Positions 27,146-35,146 of a stretch of DNA of 64,000 bases are shown here, piece by piece (the stretch's first letter is position 1; each line of letters starts with the position of its first letter). The stretch is from positions 1-64,000 of the forward strand of contig NZ_MAUJ01000005.1 in the NCBI RefSeq assembly GCF_001696455.1, given 5' to 3'. Below the pieces are notes generated by a model, which was not told where the DNA came from, did not search any database, and worked only from the letters and a program-made list of their open reading frames with translations. Both the position numbers and the translations under genes were made by a program. Source of the stretch: Pseudoalteromonas luteoviolacea (GTDB lineage: Bacteria > Pseudomonadota > Gammaproteobacteria > Enterobacterales > Alteromonadaceae).

Positions 27146-28156
27146 GTGAAAAAACTCCTTTTTCTATCTGCGCTTATGGTAAGCACTGGGAATGCGCAAG
27201 CGTTTAGTCAAGAAACGCATAAACGCATCGTTATTGACGCTGTTAATTATATGGCACAAAACCCAAATACAACAGAGTTTAATAAGTTACAAAGTTTTGC
27301 ACAGTCAAAAGGCATGACCGTGACTCAACTAGGCGAGCTAATGGGGCAAGCAGCATTTGATGTTGATGACTTTGAAGATACGTTCTTTTGCGGTGCAATC
27401 ACAGGGGATTGTGTACAAGCTCCTGTCTGGGGCGTAGCGAAAAGTATCGTTAAATATACCAGCTACTGGCACTTTCAAAACCATACCCAAGGTGCAGACC
27501 AGCATGGTAATGATTTTGGCGGCTACAACTACGACAAACTCACAGTTTGGGGCACAATTGACAACATGGCTGCAACCTGGCTAAAGGGAGACTACCTAGA
27601 TGATGGCCCTGGTGGCGAAACCGGTTGGTTTAGTGCCGATGACAGTGAATATAATACCTACGGCATTACAGAGAAAAATTATCGTATTGATAGCCACTCG
27701 CACTATAACATGTACGACGATTTTGAAGAAATGCCATTCCAACCGATCGATAATTTAGGCCAATACTGGTACCAAAGCTATTTGCAAACGGGTAACCCAC
27801 AAGTACTGGGCTTTGTCTTTCATACTACCGATTTACTGCAACCTCACCATACATGGACAACCTCAGACCTTAACCATGCTGATTGGGAGTCTTGGGTAAA
27901 AGATTACTATGATAGAGAAAACCTCAATGACATGCGTTTAGTCGCTCAAGCCATGCAAAACTTCTCTCCTGTCAACGCTCGCGAATCAGATATTCGTCCT
28001 TTGTTGACCCAAGGCGGGGCTTTTTCGTATGCACAAGGTGGTATTGTACTCAATTCAAAAGACCATCATGACAGGCTAAATACCGCTAAGTTGGTTATTC
28101 CAAATGCGATAGCCATGGTCGTACATTTACTTAATCACGCGATGGTAGCGCGCTAA
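27146..28156 (+). CDS. Zinc phospholipase C / S1-P1 nuclease superfamily exported protein
   Basis: 336 residues; signal peptide ending at GNAQA (residue ~19), so the mature protein starts at or near FSQETHKRI. Candidate zinc ligands follow the superfamily order: the mature N terminus and H (ETH), D in FDVDDFED (~72-79), H in YWHFQNHT (~108-115), and the core HTTDLLQPHH (~226-235) with H, D and H, then NHADWE (~243-248) giving H and E. In phospholipase C this set holds three zincs. It probably cleaves a phosphodiester, lipid or nucleic acid. Start is GTG with GAGG five bases upstream. First of three coupled genes. Confidence 0.72.
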   Translation: MKKLLFLSALMVSTGNAQAFSQETHKRIVIDAVNYMAQNPNTTEFNKLQSFAQSKGMTVTQLGELMGQAAFDVDDFEDTFFCGAITGDCVQAPVWGVAKSIVKYTSYWHFQNHTQGADQHGNDFGGYNYDKLTVWGTIDNMAATWLKGDYLDDGPGGETGWFSADDSEYNTYGITEKNYRIDSHSHYNMYDDFEEMPFQPIDNLGQYWYQSYLQTGNPQVLGFVFHTTDLLQPHHTWTTSDLNHADWESWVKDYYDRENLNDMRLVAQAMQNFSPVNARESDIRPLLTQGGAFSYAQGGIVLNSKDHHDRLNTAKLVIPNAIAMVVHLLNHAMVAR

Positions 28157-29349
28157 TGCGTGGTATTATTTATTTTTTGGCAGGCTTTTTTAGCCTGCCA
28201 AGTTTCGCCGCACTGACCCATATTACGAACGCAGAATTAGGCTTGATGCATTCTCTTTATCACGCTCAAGATAGGGATATTTCTAAGCAGACGCTCCATA
28301 AGCGGCTTTTAGAAAACCAATTCCTAATTGCACAAGCTGATAAGCGCGCTTTACCTTTAGTCACAAGACACTCTGATGTCGGATTTAGCAACAACTATCA
28401 CGTGAGACGATATCTACGCGCCATGCTGACACATTTATATCCAAAGCTGGCTCAGCAGCAAAGTATCAGTACATCGTTAGATTGGACCTCAGAAAAACTC
28501 ATCGCTGTGCTCGGCAAGTACCCAGATTCGGGCAGGTACAGTGACGAGCAATTACACACCTGGTACGGCATTGAATTAATGAAATCACCCAAGCTAACAC
28601 TTGGAGACATAATTAACGACCAGTCAATGCAGGGGCGCTTTGCACTGCACCATGGTGATACCATTCAACTGCAAACAGCGATTAATGAGTATATTCGATT
28701 TCACAATCTCACAACGCATGCAAGTACTGCCCTTGCCAAAAATGGGTTAACTCTAGAAAGACTCAAGCTCTTAGCACTTGGAGAGCTGCTGCGTCCGCCA
28801 ATGCAAACCTATTTAGGCATAAAAGATGAGATGCATGGAGAGCGCAGCGACTACGTTGAGGCAATCAGATCATCACTATCGACCAAAGAGGTTAACCAGT
28901 TTTATAAAAAGAACAAAAAGGATTTTAAGTATCTAGATAACTTGTTTGCTCTTGCGGTCATTTTTGAAGACCAACAACATGCCTACGCGATATTTAAAGA
29001 GGTAAAACGCACCTCCATATCATCAACAATGCAGCGACACGATCTTATAAACCACTTTGCTGAGTCAGATAAAATACAAGCGCCTGTCAAAATCACACGA
29101 CAACATGCTCAAGCTTGGCTCGCTCAATTTGCCTTTAGCAGCCAATTGGGGCAAGTTTCTCGTCCTATTCGCATGCCAAGTGGGTTGTGGGCAATTGTTT
29201 ATACTGAACAGCCAACGTTTAAGTTTCATGATCCAAGTAGCGAAACAGTACGCTATAGAGCTTCGCTGTCGTTGACTAGAGAAAAAGCAATGAACAAGTA
29301 TGAAAAACTGTTTTCTGATTGGAAAAAGCATCACGGCATCAAACTATGA
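28156..29349 (+). CDS. Parvulin-type (PpiC/SurA-like) exported folding factor
   Basis: 397 residues with a signal peptide (~1-18). The N-terminal helical part is SurA-N-like. The parvulin-like region is at ~245-350: SSLSTKEVNQFYKKNKKDF resembles the 'eeikayYeenk' lead-in, and LGQVSRPIRMPSGLWAIVY (~325-343) the last parvulin strands. The middle of the domain is short, and conserved active-site histidines are not obvious, so activity is uncertain. The ATG shares the final A of the previous stop codon (TAATG), suggesting it serves the phospholipase-like enzyme as a dedicated chaperone (inference). Confidence 0.6.
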   Translation: MRGIIYFLAGFFSLPSFAALTHITNAELGLMHSLYHAQDRDISKQTLHKRLLENQFLIAQADKRALPLVTRHSDVGFSNNYHVRRYLRAMLTHLYPKLAQQQSISTSLDWTSEKLIAVLGKYPDSGRYSDEQLHTWYGIELMKSPKLTLGDIINDQSMQGRFALHHGDTIQLQTAINEYIRFHNLTTHASTALAKNGLTLERLKLLALGELLRPPMQTYLGIKDEMHGERSDYVEAIRSSLSTKEVNQFYKKNKKDFKYLDNLFALAVIFEDQQHAYAIFKEVKRTSISSTMQRHDLINHFAESDKIQAPVKITRQHAQAWLAQFAFSSQLGQVSRPIRMPSGLWAIVYTEQPTFKFHDPSSETVRYRASLSLTREKAMNKYEKLFSDWKKHHGIKL

Positions 29350-29900
29350 CTAAAGTGAAACTCATCTTTTGCGTTTTATTGATCGGCTGTATTGCCACAT
29401 TTGTATGGTGGATGGCTCATGCCACCATCATCAATCCATTTGAACATAACCCTTCCCTAAAAACAGATCCAGTAAAACACCAAAACACGCAAAAGCGCAT
29501 ACCAACTATTGCAAGCCAATCCCCTCGACAACTGCAGCGTCCTCCCAAACTCACCACTGAGCCAGCTATTGCAACATTGCCCCCAATCCCGCCCCCATCA
29601 AAGGAGAAGATTTACATTCCACCTATTGCACAGAAAGCCAAGACAGACTCTGCGCCGAAATATCGAGGCGACCTGAGTGATCATGAGAGTTATAACGACT
29701 TTTTACTTGAGCAAGAACAAGCCTTAAAAAAAGACTATATTGCGGCTGTCGATAAAAAGGTTGAGCGGCTATCTCAACTACTGCAAAAAGGTGTCAATGC
29801 AGGTCTGCCTCACTCACAATTGAATGAAGCCAGAGAAAAGATTTCGGCGCTAAAGGGAATGAAAGCATATTTAGAAAAAGAGCTAAAAGCACAACAGTAA
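29346..29900 (+). CDS. Membrane-anchored proline-rich protein
   Basis: 184 residues from the ATG in ATGA, which overlaps the previous stop codon by four bases. One transmembrane helix (~4-26), then a proline-rich linker (~35-100; PPIPPPSKEKIYIPP) and a C-terminal coiled coil (~120-184). The layout resembles steric chaperones such as lipase foldase LifO, which anchor in the inner membrane and fold a secreted lipase, but no foldase motif (RxxFDY) is seen. It probably acts with the two upstream products. Family not recognised. Confidence 0.65.
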   Translation: MTKVKLIFCVLLIGCIATFVWWMAHATIINPFEHNPSLKTDPVKHQNTQKRIPTIASQSPRQLQRPPKLTTEPAIATLPPIPPPSKEKIYIPPIAQKAKTDSAPKYRGDLSDHESYNDFLLEQEQALKKDYIAAVDKKVERLSQLLQKGVNAGLPHSQLNEAREKISALKGMKAYLEKELKAQQ

Positions 29901-29903
29901 AAT

Positions 29904-29942
29904 TTGATGTGGTATGTTTGAGACGACAACACACCACATCAA
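29904..29942. terminator. Convergent terminator-like hairpin
   Basis: TTGATGTGGT (29904-29913) pairs exactly with ACCACATCAA (29933-29942) across a 19-base loop that can pair further (TGTTTG with CAACA). It lies between the ends of two convergent genes. Confidence 0.55.
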
Positions 29943-29947
29943 CGCGA

Positions 29948-31120
29948 CTATTTGGTGCTAAAAAAATCGTGCAAAATACGCAGGTAAATTGACTCTATCG
30001 CATTTAAGTCTGCAATTGAAACATGTTCATTTACCTGGTGAATAGACTCATTTTTCACACCGCATTCAACAACCTGTGTATTGTTATTTGCAAAGAAGCG
30101 TCCATCTGAAGTGCCACCGGCGGTACTCAGAGCAGGAAAGTGACCCAACTCCTTTGATATTGCGTGTTCAACTAGTGACAAAAAGCAATTGTTGTCTTTT
30201 ATACCCGTATAGAAAGACTCACAAGGGCGTTCCCATTGCAGCTGAGCTGAAAATTTAGGTTGCTGAGTCAATGACTCTACAATCTCACATACTTCCTGAC
30301 TTTTATACGCATGGCTATAACGGATGTTAAATGTCAATTCACAGTTCGCTGGCACAAGATTGTCAACAATATTGGGAATCGTGATACCTGTTACTTGCAG
30401 CGTGGTTTGAGAACCGGGCACATCCTTTGACCAACAGAGCTCCGTTAGTTTAGTTACCAATTCTCCAGCAATATGTGCAGCATTGACTGCTTTATCTGGG
30501 TACGCAACATGGCCAGCTTTGCCATGAATGGTTATGCGCCCAGAAATAGCGCCTCTACGCCCATTTTTAATGGTATCACCAACCGTTTTGTTTGACGTTG
30601 GCTCTCCAACTAAGCAAGCATCTAATACCACGCCTTTGCTTTGTAAATGTCGCGCAATTTCTAAAGATCCATACTCCGCTTCCCCCTCTTCATCGGATGT
30701 GATGAGCCAGTAAAAGGTCCCCACACTTGGCGAAGTATCCAAACATAGCTGCCGCGTCGCATTCAACATTGCCGCTATCGACCCCTTCATGTCCGCAACA
30801 CCTCGACCGTACATTACGCCATCAATCACCTGCCCTGAAAAGGGGTCGACCAGCCACCCTTCTGGCTGCGCCGGTACCACGTCAACATGGCCCGAATACG
30901 CAAGAGTGGGCCCATCGCCAAAATGCCGTGTCGCAATAAGATTTTTTACACCATTGCACACCAATTGCTCTACTGAAAAACCCAACTTTTTAAGTTGAAA
31001 TTCGAGAAAGTTTAAAGTGCCCGCATCATTCGGCGTAATCGAGCGGGCTTGTATCAAGTGTCGTAACACATCGACGGTCGATGAGTAAGATCCTGTAGAA
31101 GTTTGCAGTAGGTGAGACAT
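29948..31120 (-). CDS. dapE: Succinyl-diaminopimelate desuccinylase
   Basis: 390 residues from the chosen ATG. M20 family zinc hydrolase that removes succinate from N-succinyl-LL-diaminopimelate in lysine and peptidoglycan synthesis. Zinc and catalytic motifs: SGHVDVVPA, GRGVADMKGSIAAML, SDEEGEAEYGS. The C-terminal NESIHQVNEHV is specific to DapE. Other DapE hallmarks: RSITPNDAG near residue 25 and TSDGRFF near 330. The frame is open to 31195 (TTG) with another ATG at 31147, and no start has a clear ribosome site, so the N terminus is uncertain by up to 25 codons. Confidence 0.88.
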   Translation of the reverse strand: MSHLLQTSTGSYSSTVDVLRHLIQARSITPNDAGTLNFLEFQLKKLGFSVEQLVCNGVKNLIATRHFGDGPTLAYSGHVDVVPAQPEGWLVDPFSGQVIDGVMYGRGVADMKGSIAAMLNATRQLCLDTSPSVGTFYWLITSDEEGEAEYGSLEIARHLQSKGVVLDACLVGEPTSNKTVGDTIKNGRRGAISGRITIHGKAGHVAYPDKAVNAAHIAGELVTKLTELCWSKDVPGSQTTLQVTGITIPNIVDNLVPANCELTFNIRYSHAYKSQEVCEIVESLTQQPKFSAQLQWERPCESFYTGIKDNNCFLSLVEHAISKELGHFPALSTAGGTSDGRFFANNNTQVVECGVKNESIHQVNEHVSIADLNAIESIYLRILHDFFSTK

Positions 31121-31288
31121 CACAATTTGCCAATCAACCAGTTTCATTACATTAAACGACTTAAAAATGTCTGGTGTATGTCGTGTTGATTGCAATTTTA
31201 TTACTCAATGAGGGTTTGTACTGAGCTTAAACGACAAGTTGCGTCTCAACCTTACTTGCAAAAATGTAAAAACTTAATCCAAATCAAA

Positions 31289-31308
31289 TTTTCAGATATT
31301 TCTGAAAA
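31289..31308. promoter_or_regulatory. 20-bp palindrome upstream of ompW, candidate operator
   Basis: TTTTCAGA TATT TCTGAAAA: perfect 8-base arms with a 4-base centre, about 100 bases before the ompW start and 169 bases before the dapE start. No T-run suggests a terminator. A transcription factor site for either divergent gene is likely; the factor is unknown. Confidence 0.45.
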
Positions 31309-31409
31309 CTGACAAATTAAAGTTGATCTAGAACAGTTTTTCGAACTCACCTTCCCCTTAGTATGGACACATCAGAAAGATTTACCTTGCATAGGTTCAG
31401 GAGATGAAA

Positions 31410-32060
31410 ATGAATAAATTAACAGCTGCATTACTTTCAACCCTGCTAGTAACTGCACCCCTTGCACAAGCTCAGTTTAGCGTTAACGTGGGTGCGATTC
31501 ACGTAAACCCAATCGATAGCGCATCTGCGATTAATGAAAATAGAGCACTCGGACTGTCGGCCGACTCAGACACACAGCTTGGTATTACTTTTGACTACCA
31601 ATACAATGACAACATTGTGTTCGAACTTGTCACTGCAACGCCTTTTTCTCATACCGTTGAAGGGCAAGGTGGATTGGCTGGTAACGACATCGCTGAGATT
31701 AAGCATTTACCACCCACACTGCTCGCTCAGTACCACTTTTTCGACGCAAGCGCTAAGTTCCGTCCTTTTATCGGCGCAGGTTTAAACTACACAGTATTCT
31801 TTGATGAAGAAGCTAGTGCAGCATTAAAACAAACCTTAAAAACAGAGGATGTGAAAGTAGATTTAGACAACTCATTTGGTTTAGCACTGCAAATGGGCTT
31901 TAACTACGAAATTAATGACAAATGGGGTTTGCATGTCATGGTATCTAAAATGGACATAGATACCGATGCAACAGTCTACGCAAATGGCGTTCAAGCATTG
32001 ACTTCAGATGTAGAAATAGACCCATTTGTTGCAATGATTGGTGCAAAGTATAAGTTCTAA
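31410..32060 (+). CDS. ompW: OmpW family outer-membrane protein
   Basis: 216 residues. Signal peptide (~1-22, cleaved after AQA), then an eight-stranded barrel with the OmpW elements LGITFDYQYNDNIVFEL, HLPPTLLAQYHF (near residue 93) and FRPFIGAGLNYT (~108-119), ending in the barrel signal MIGAKYKF. OmpW forms a narrow hydrophobic channel and responds to oxygen and salt stress. The ATG at 31410 is preferred over 31404 because AGGAG lies six bases before it. Divergent from dapE. Confidence 0.92.
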   Translation: MNKLTAALLSTLLVTAPLAQAQFSVNVGAIHVNPIDSASAINENRALGLSADSDTQLGITFDYQYNDNIVFELVTATPFSHTVEGQGGLAGNDIAEIKHLPPTLLAQYHFFDASAKFRPFIGAGLNYTVFFDEEASAALKQTLKTEDVKVDLDNSFGLALQMGFNYEINDKWGLHVMVSKMDIDTDATVYANGVQALTSDVEIDPFVAMIGAKYKF

Positions 32061-32068
32061 GTACGGTA

Positions 32069-32086
32069 GCTGCCCTATGGGGCAGC
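32069..32086 (+). terminator. Hairpin after ompW
   Basis: GCTGCCC, TATG, GGGCAGC: strong 7-bp stem eight bases past the stop, without a T-run. It may protect the ompW mRNA 3' end ahead of the true terminator. Confidence 0.45.
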
Positions 32087-32119
32087 AATTATAGCAGGGA
32101 TCGCAACCTCAATCCCCTT

Positions 32120-32140
32120 GGCCACTTATGTGGCCTTTTT
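32120..32140 (+). terminator. Intrinsic terminator of ompW
   Basis: GGCCAC, TTAT, GTGGCC followed by TTTTTA. It overlaps the last codons of the convergent thioesterase gene. Confidence 0.78.
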
Positions 32141-32665
32141 ATTATTGATTTTCTTTTGCTCTAACATTTCTTTCCAGTGTATGACTTCGTCAGGCAAAGT
32201 AGGCATTTCACCATCAAACTCTGCAAGCGCTAATAGATCCTCTACAGCGACAACCCCTTTTTTACCTCTAAAGACCCCGCGAACATAAGCTATAGCATGC
32301 AATCCACTCGGTGAATGAAACTTTTGCTCGATATAAAAGTACTTATGATCCCAGCCAACGACTTGTGTCGTAACGGAAAACTTTTGTAATGGTTTAATAT
32401 CACGTATGTAGGTGATAGCTGTTGCATTAACAATAGGAAACCATTTCTTTTTGAGAATTTTTCCGAGCAAACCAATCCGTTCTGTCATCCAAGTTCTTGC
32501 AATATCCATCATCGCTAAGTACCTTGAATTGGTTAGGTGAAGATTGATATCACAATCACTTGGTAGTGCCCTAAAGTCAATTGTCGTCGGATCTAGCATT
32601 CCCTCATAAGTTTTGTTTTTTTTAATTTTCCAAAACAATAGCAATAGTCGAAAATATAAATTCAT
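32126..32665 (-). CDS. Hotdog-fold acyl-CoA thioesterase
   Basis: 179 residues of the 4HBT/FadM-like type. The conserved entry DINLHLTNSRYLAMMDIART (residues ~39-58) matches 'D.n.H.nn..Y....d.ar', where Asp or Asn and the His loop form the active site. The strand FSVTTQVVGWDHKYFYIEQK fits the central hotdog strands. It hydrolyses an acyl-CoA thioester; the chain is not predictable. The N terminus (~1-20) is hydrophobic and basic, so it may be membrane-associated as in THEM6-like proteins. Confidence 0.8.
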   Translation of the reverse strand: MNLYFRLLLLFWKIKKNKTYEGMLDPTTIDFRALPSDCDINLHLTNSRYLAMMDIARTWMTERIGLLGKILKKKWFPIVNATAITYIRDIKPLQKFSVTTQVVGWDHKYFYIEQKFHSPSGLHAIAYVRGVFRGKKGVVAVEDLLALAEFDGEMPTLPDEVIHWKEMLEQKKINNKKAT

Positions 32666-32829
32666 GTTTCAATTGGTCTAACCAGTAAATTATTGAGCCA
32701 GTGTATCATAGCTCTTAATAGCAACAAGCGTGTTCAGTAAGTTAATTCACTTTCTCTTTAAATTCGGCTACTTGCTTAATTTTAGAAACTGAATTAAGTT
32801 TTCAGTAATCTCATAATCAGTGTGTATTT

Positions 32830-33324
32830 ATGAATAATATATTCAAATTTGGTTTTTTTATTTCTTCTATTTTCTTCTGTTTCAGCGCATTTGCAGATTT
32901 TGACGTAAATGGAAAAGGTGTCGTCACGTACCCAACTGGGGCTGAAAAAAGCTTTGATTTTGGATTTGGGTGGAATGCCAACAATCAGAAGTTTCGTATT
33001 GGCAAAAAGTCATACTCAATGTCTCAGTTACCTGAGTCTTATTCTATTGCACTCACGCTGAGTAAAGATGGCTCTAAAGTGTGGATCCAAGAATTCAATG
33101 CAGGATATATCGAAGAGTTTGAATGGAAAATTGGCCGACATAAGCTCAAGCTATCAAAAAAGACTTTTAGCTCGCGCGTAAGGGGTGACTATATCTTAAC
33201 CTTAAACAATGTCGACTATTTTTTATCACGTAATAACGTCAGCATCGATGTTCATTTCGAAGAATCAGGTATTAAATCAGTAAGACTAGATGGTGTAACG
33301 AGAAGTATGGGGACCAAGAAGTAG
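32830..33324 (+). CDS. Small exported protein of unknown function
   Basis: 164 residues; signal peptide (~1-22, ending AFA before DFDVNG). The rest is predicted beta-rich with many aromatic and lysine residues and no cysteine in the mature part. No family recognised. The 3' end lies within a perfect hairpin. Convergent with tyrR. Confidence 0.6.
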   Translation: MNNIFKFGFFISSIFFCFSAFADFDVNGKGVVTYPTGAEKSFDFGFGWNANNQKFRIGKKSYSMSQLPESYSIALTLSKDGSKVWIQEFNAGYIEEFEWKIGRHKLKLSKKTFSSRVRGDYILTLNNVDYFLSRNNVSIDVHFEESGIKSVRLDGVTRSMGTKK

Positions 33325-33340
33325 TCGTACTACTTCTTGG
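33314..33340. terminator. Hairpin spanning the stop codon, between convergent genes
   Basis: CCAAGAAGTAGT, CGT, ACTACTTCTTGG: perfect 12-bp stem with a 3-base loop. The stop codon TAG (33322-33324) is inside the left arm. No long T-run follows, so it may act on mRNA stability as much as on termination, for this gene and for tyrR ending at 33353. Confidence 0.5.
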
Positions 33341-33352
33341 TAATATGGCTGT

Positions 33353-34909
33353 TTAAACTTTTACCGTCTTACGGTTGATGCCATACTCTCGCAATTTATT
33401 TGCAACAGCTGTATGGCTCAAGCCCAATCGCTTAGCTAACTGTCTAGAACTTGGGTAAGCTGGGTATAGCTTTCTTAATAACGTTGCCTCGAAGCGTTTT
33501 ACTGCTTGTTCTAACGTTCCCTCAAAATCAGACTCTAAGTACCCCAAATCATGGGTGAAAGTTGGTAATTGCATATTTTCAATGCGTAACTCTTTGTCAT
33601 CCAACAAAGACACCGCACGGTAAATGGCATTTTCTAATTGGCGTACATTGCCAGGCCATGGATACTGCTCGAGAAACTCTAGGCACTCTGGGTGCAATGC
33701 AGGTACAGCTTGCCCATTTTGTTGCGCATACTTTTGAATAAAATGTTCCGCTAGCGGTTTTACATCGGCCTTGCGATCTCGTAAAGGTGCTATTTCTAGG
33801 GTAAGTACATTGATTCTGTAGTATAGATCTTCTCGGAACCCCCCCTCTTGTACCATTGCAGGTAAATCTTTTTGCGTGGCTGCAATGATGCGAACATTTA
33901 CTTTGACTTCGTTCTCATCACCGACCTTGCGAAAAGTGCCATCTTGTAAAAAGCGCAGTAATTTAGTCTGTAGTTGATCAGACATCTCACCCACTTCATC
34001 AAGAAAGACCGTACCGCCATCCGCCTGCTCTAACACACCCCTTTTAGATGGCACATTGTCATCAAAACTGGCATAGCCAAACAGTTCTGATTCCGCCACA
34101 TCGTCGGGCAATGAAGCACATGACAAAGCAATAAAAGGCTTCAAGGAACGATTAGATGCATAGTGGCAAGCTCTTGCTAGCAGCTCTTTACCCGTGCCAG
34201 TTTCGCCAGTGATTAAGATAGGCGCTTCTAGTTGTGCCATCTTACGCGCTTCTCTAACAACACGTCGCATAGCAGTACTTTGGTTGTGAATTGTCGCGAA
34301 GCTTTCTTGTCCGTAGCGTCTAAATGCACTTACCTGTTGTCCCAAACGGCTTTGCGATTTGATATTTATTACGGCACCAGCCAGAACGTCACCTTCAGCA
34401 CCTTGAGGAACTGCAATTGGAAGGATGTCTGCTATATAATCTTCACCACCAACTTCAACGCGTGTTGTTTGGCCAAGTACTTCAGTACCTTCTAACCAAC
34501 GCGTAAAATTAAACCCTTTTAGTAGCACATTAATACTAGTCCCAATCACTTCATCTAAGGACAAGTTTAAGTCTCTACAAGCAGCATCATTGCAATGCCT
34601 AACGCCACCCTTTGCATCAATAGATATCACACCATCAGGCAGTGCACTCAAAAGTGTATTTAGTTCATTATGCTCGCGCTCTGAAGGCAAAAAGGCTGTC
34701 GTGCGAACGTCTTCAACACCATCAATTAACCTTATTTCAGGCATGATTTTTTGAAACTGTTCAAACTCAATCGGCGGAAAGCTGACATACATACGACAAT
34801 TTACAGAATCAACCTCTATCCCCTTTAGGTCAACTCGATAATTTACCAATATATTGAGAATTTCCTGTGCAATCCCAATTCGATCGGCGCAATGGATCTC
34901 TAAACGCAT
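33353..34909 (-). CDS. tyrR: Transcriptional regulator TyrR
   Basis: 518 residues. Starts MRLEIHCADRIGIAQEIL, an ACT domain (~1-75), then PAS (~80-190), a sigma-54-type AAA+ domain (~205-430; Walker A GETGTGKE, Walker B GGTVFLDEVGE) and a C-terminal Fis-like helix-turn-helix (~475-518; SSRQLAKRLGLSHTAVANKL). The GAFTGA loop that contacts sigma-54 is absent, as in E. coli TyrR, so it should act on sigma-70 promoters. It controls aromatic amino acid genes with Tyr/Phe/Trp. The start is chosen from GAGGA four bases upstream; a longer frame to 34948 is not supported. hppD and fahA in this window are probable targets. Confidence 0.93.
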   Translation of the reverse strand: MRLEIHCADRIGIAQEILNILVNYRVDLKGIEVDSVNCRMYVSFPPIEFEQFQKIMPEIRLIDGVEDVRTTAFLPSEREHNELNTLLSALPDGVISIDAKGGVRHCNDAACRDLNLSLDEVIGTSINVLLKGFNFTRWLEGTEVLGQTTRVEVGGEDYIADILPIAVPQGAEGDVLAGAVINIKSQSRLGQQVSAFRRYGQESFATIHNQSTAMRRVVREARKMAQLEAPILITGETGTGKELLARACHYASNRSLKPFIALSCASLPDDVAESELFGYASFDDNVPSKRGVLEQADGGTVFLDEVGEMSDQLQTKLLRFLQDGTFRKVGDENEVKVNVRIIAATQKDLPAMVQEGGFREDLYYRINVLTLEIAPLRDRKADVKPLAEHFIQKYAQQNGQAVPALHPECLEFLEQYPWPGNVRQLENAIYRAVSLLDDKELRIENMQLPTFTHDLGYLESDFEGTLEQAVKRFEATLLRKLYPAYPSSRQLAKRLGLSHTAVANKLREYGINRKTVKV

Positions 34910-34978
34910 CTGTTCCTCAAAACGGTTTTTTACCTCTGTGCGGATCATACTCTAAGAATAGTCATCAGCCTAGCAAAT

Positions 34979-34996
34979 TGTAAACATTTTTGGACA
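34979..34996. promoter_or_regulatory. Candidate TyrR box upstream of tyrR
   Basis: TGTAAA, CATTTT, TGGACA: ten of twelve positions match TGTAAA-N6-TTTACA. It lies 70 bases upstream of the tyrR start codon, fitting autoregulation as in E. coli. A second inverted repeat, TGGACA-N7-TGTCCA (34991-35009), overlaps it. Confidence 0.45.
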
Positions 34997-35146
34997 GATA
35001 TTTTGTCCATCAAAATTAATAGTAATGGACTAAACTAAATATATGAAAAACTGGGCGTTTAACTAGGTAGAAAAGATTGCATGCCAAACCCTTTGCACTT
35101 TATAATACTAAATAACTAAACAATGTTAAAATGAATGGTGAGAACA

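Noticed and set aside
31325..31338. FNR-like site (TTGATCTAGAACAG) upstream of ompW
   Set aside because: Only the left half matches TTGAT-N4-ATCAA; the right half does not.
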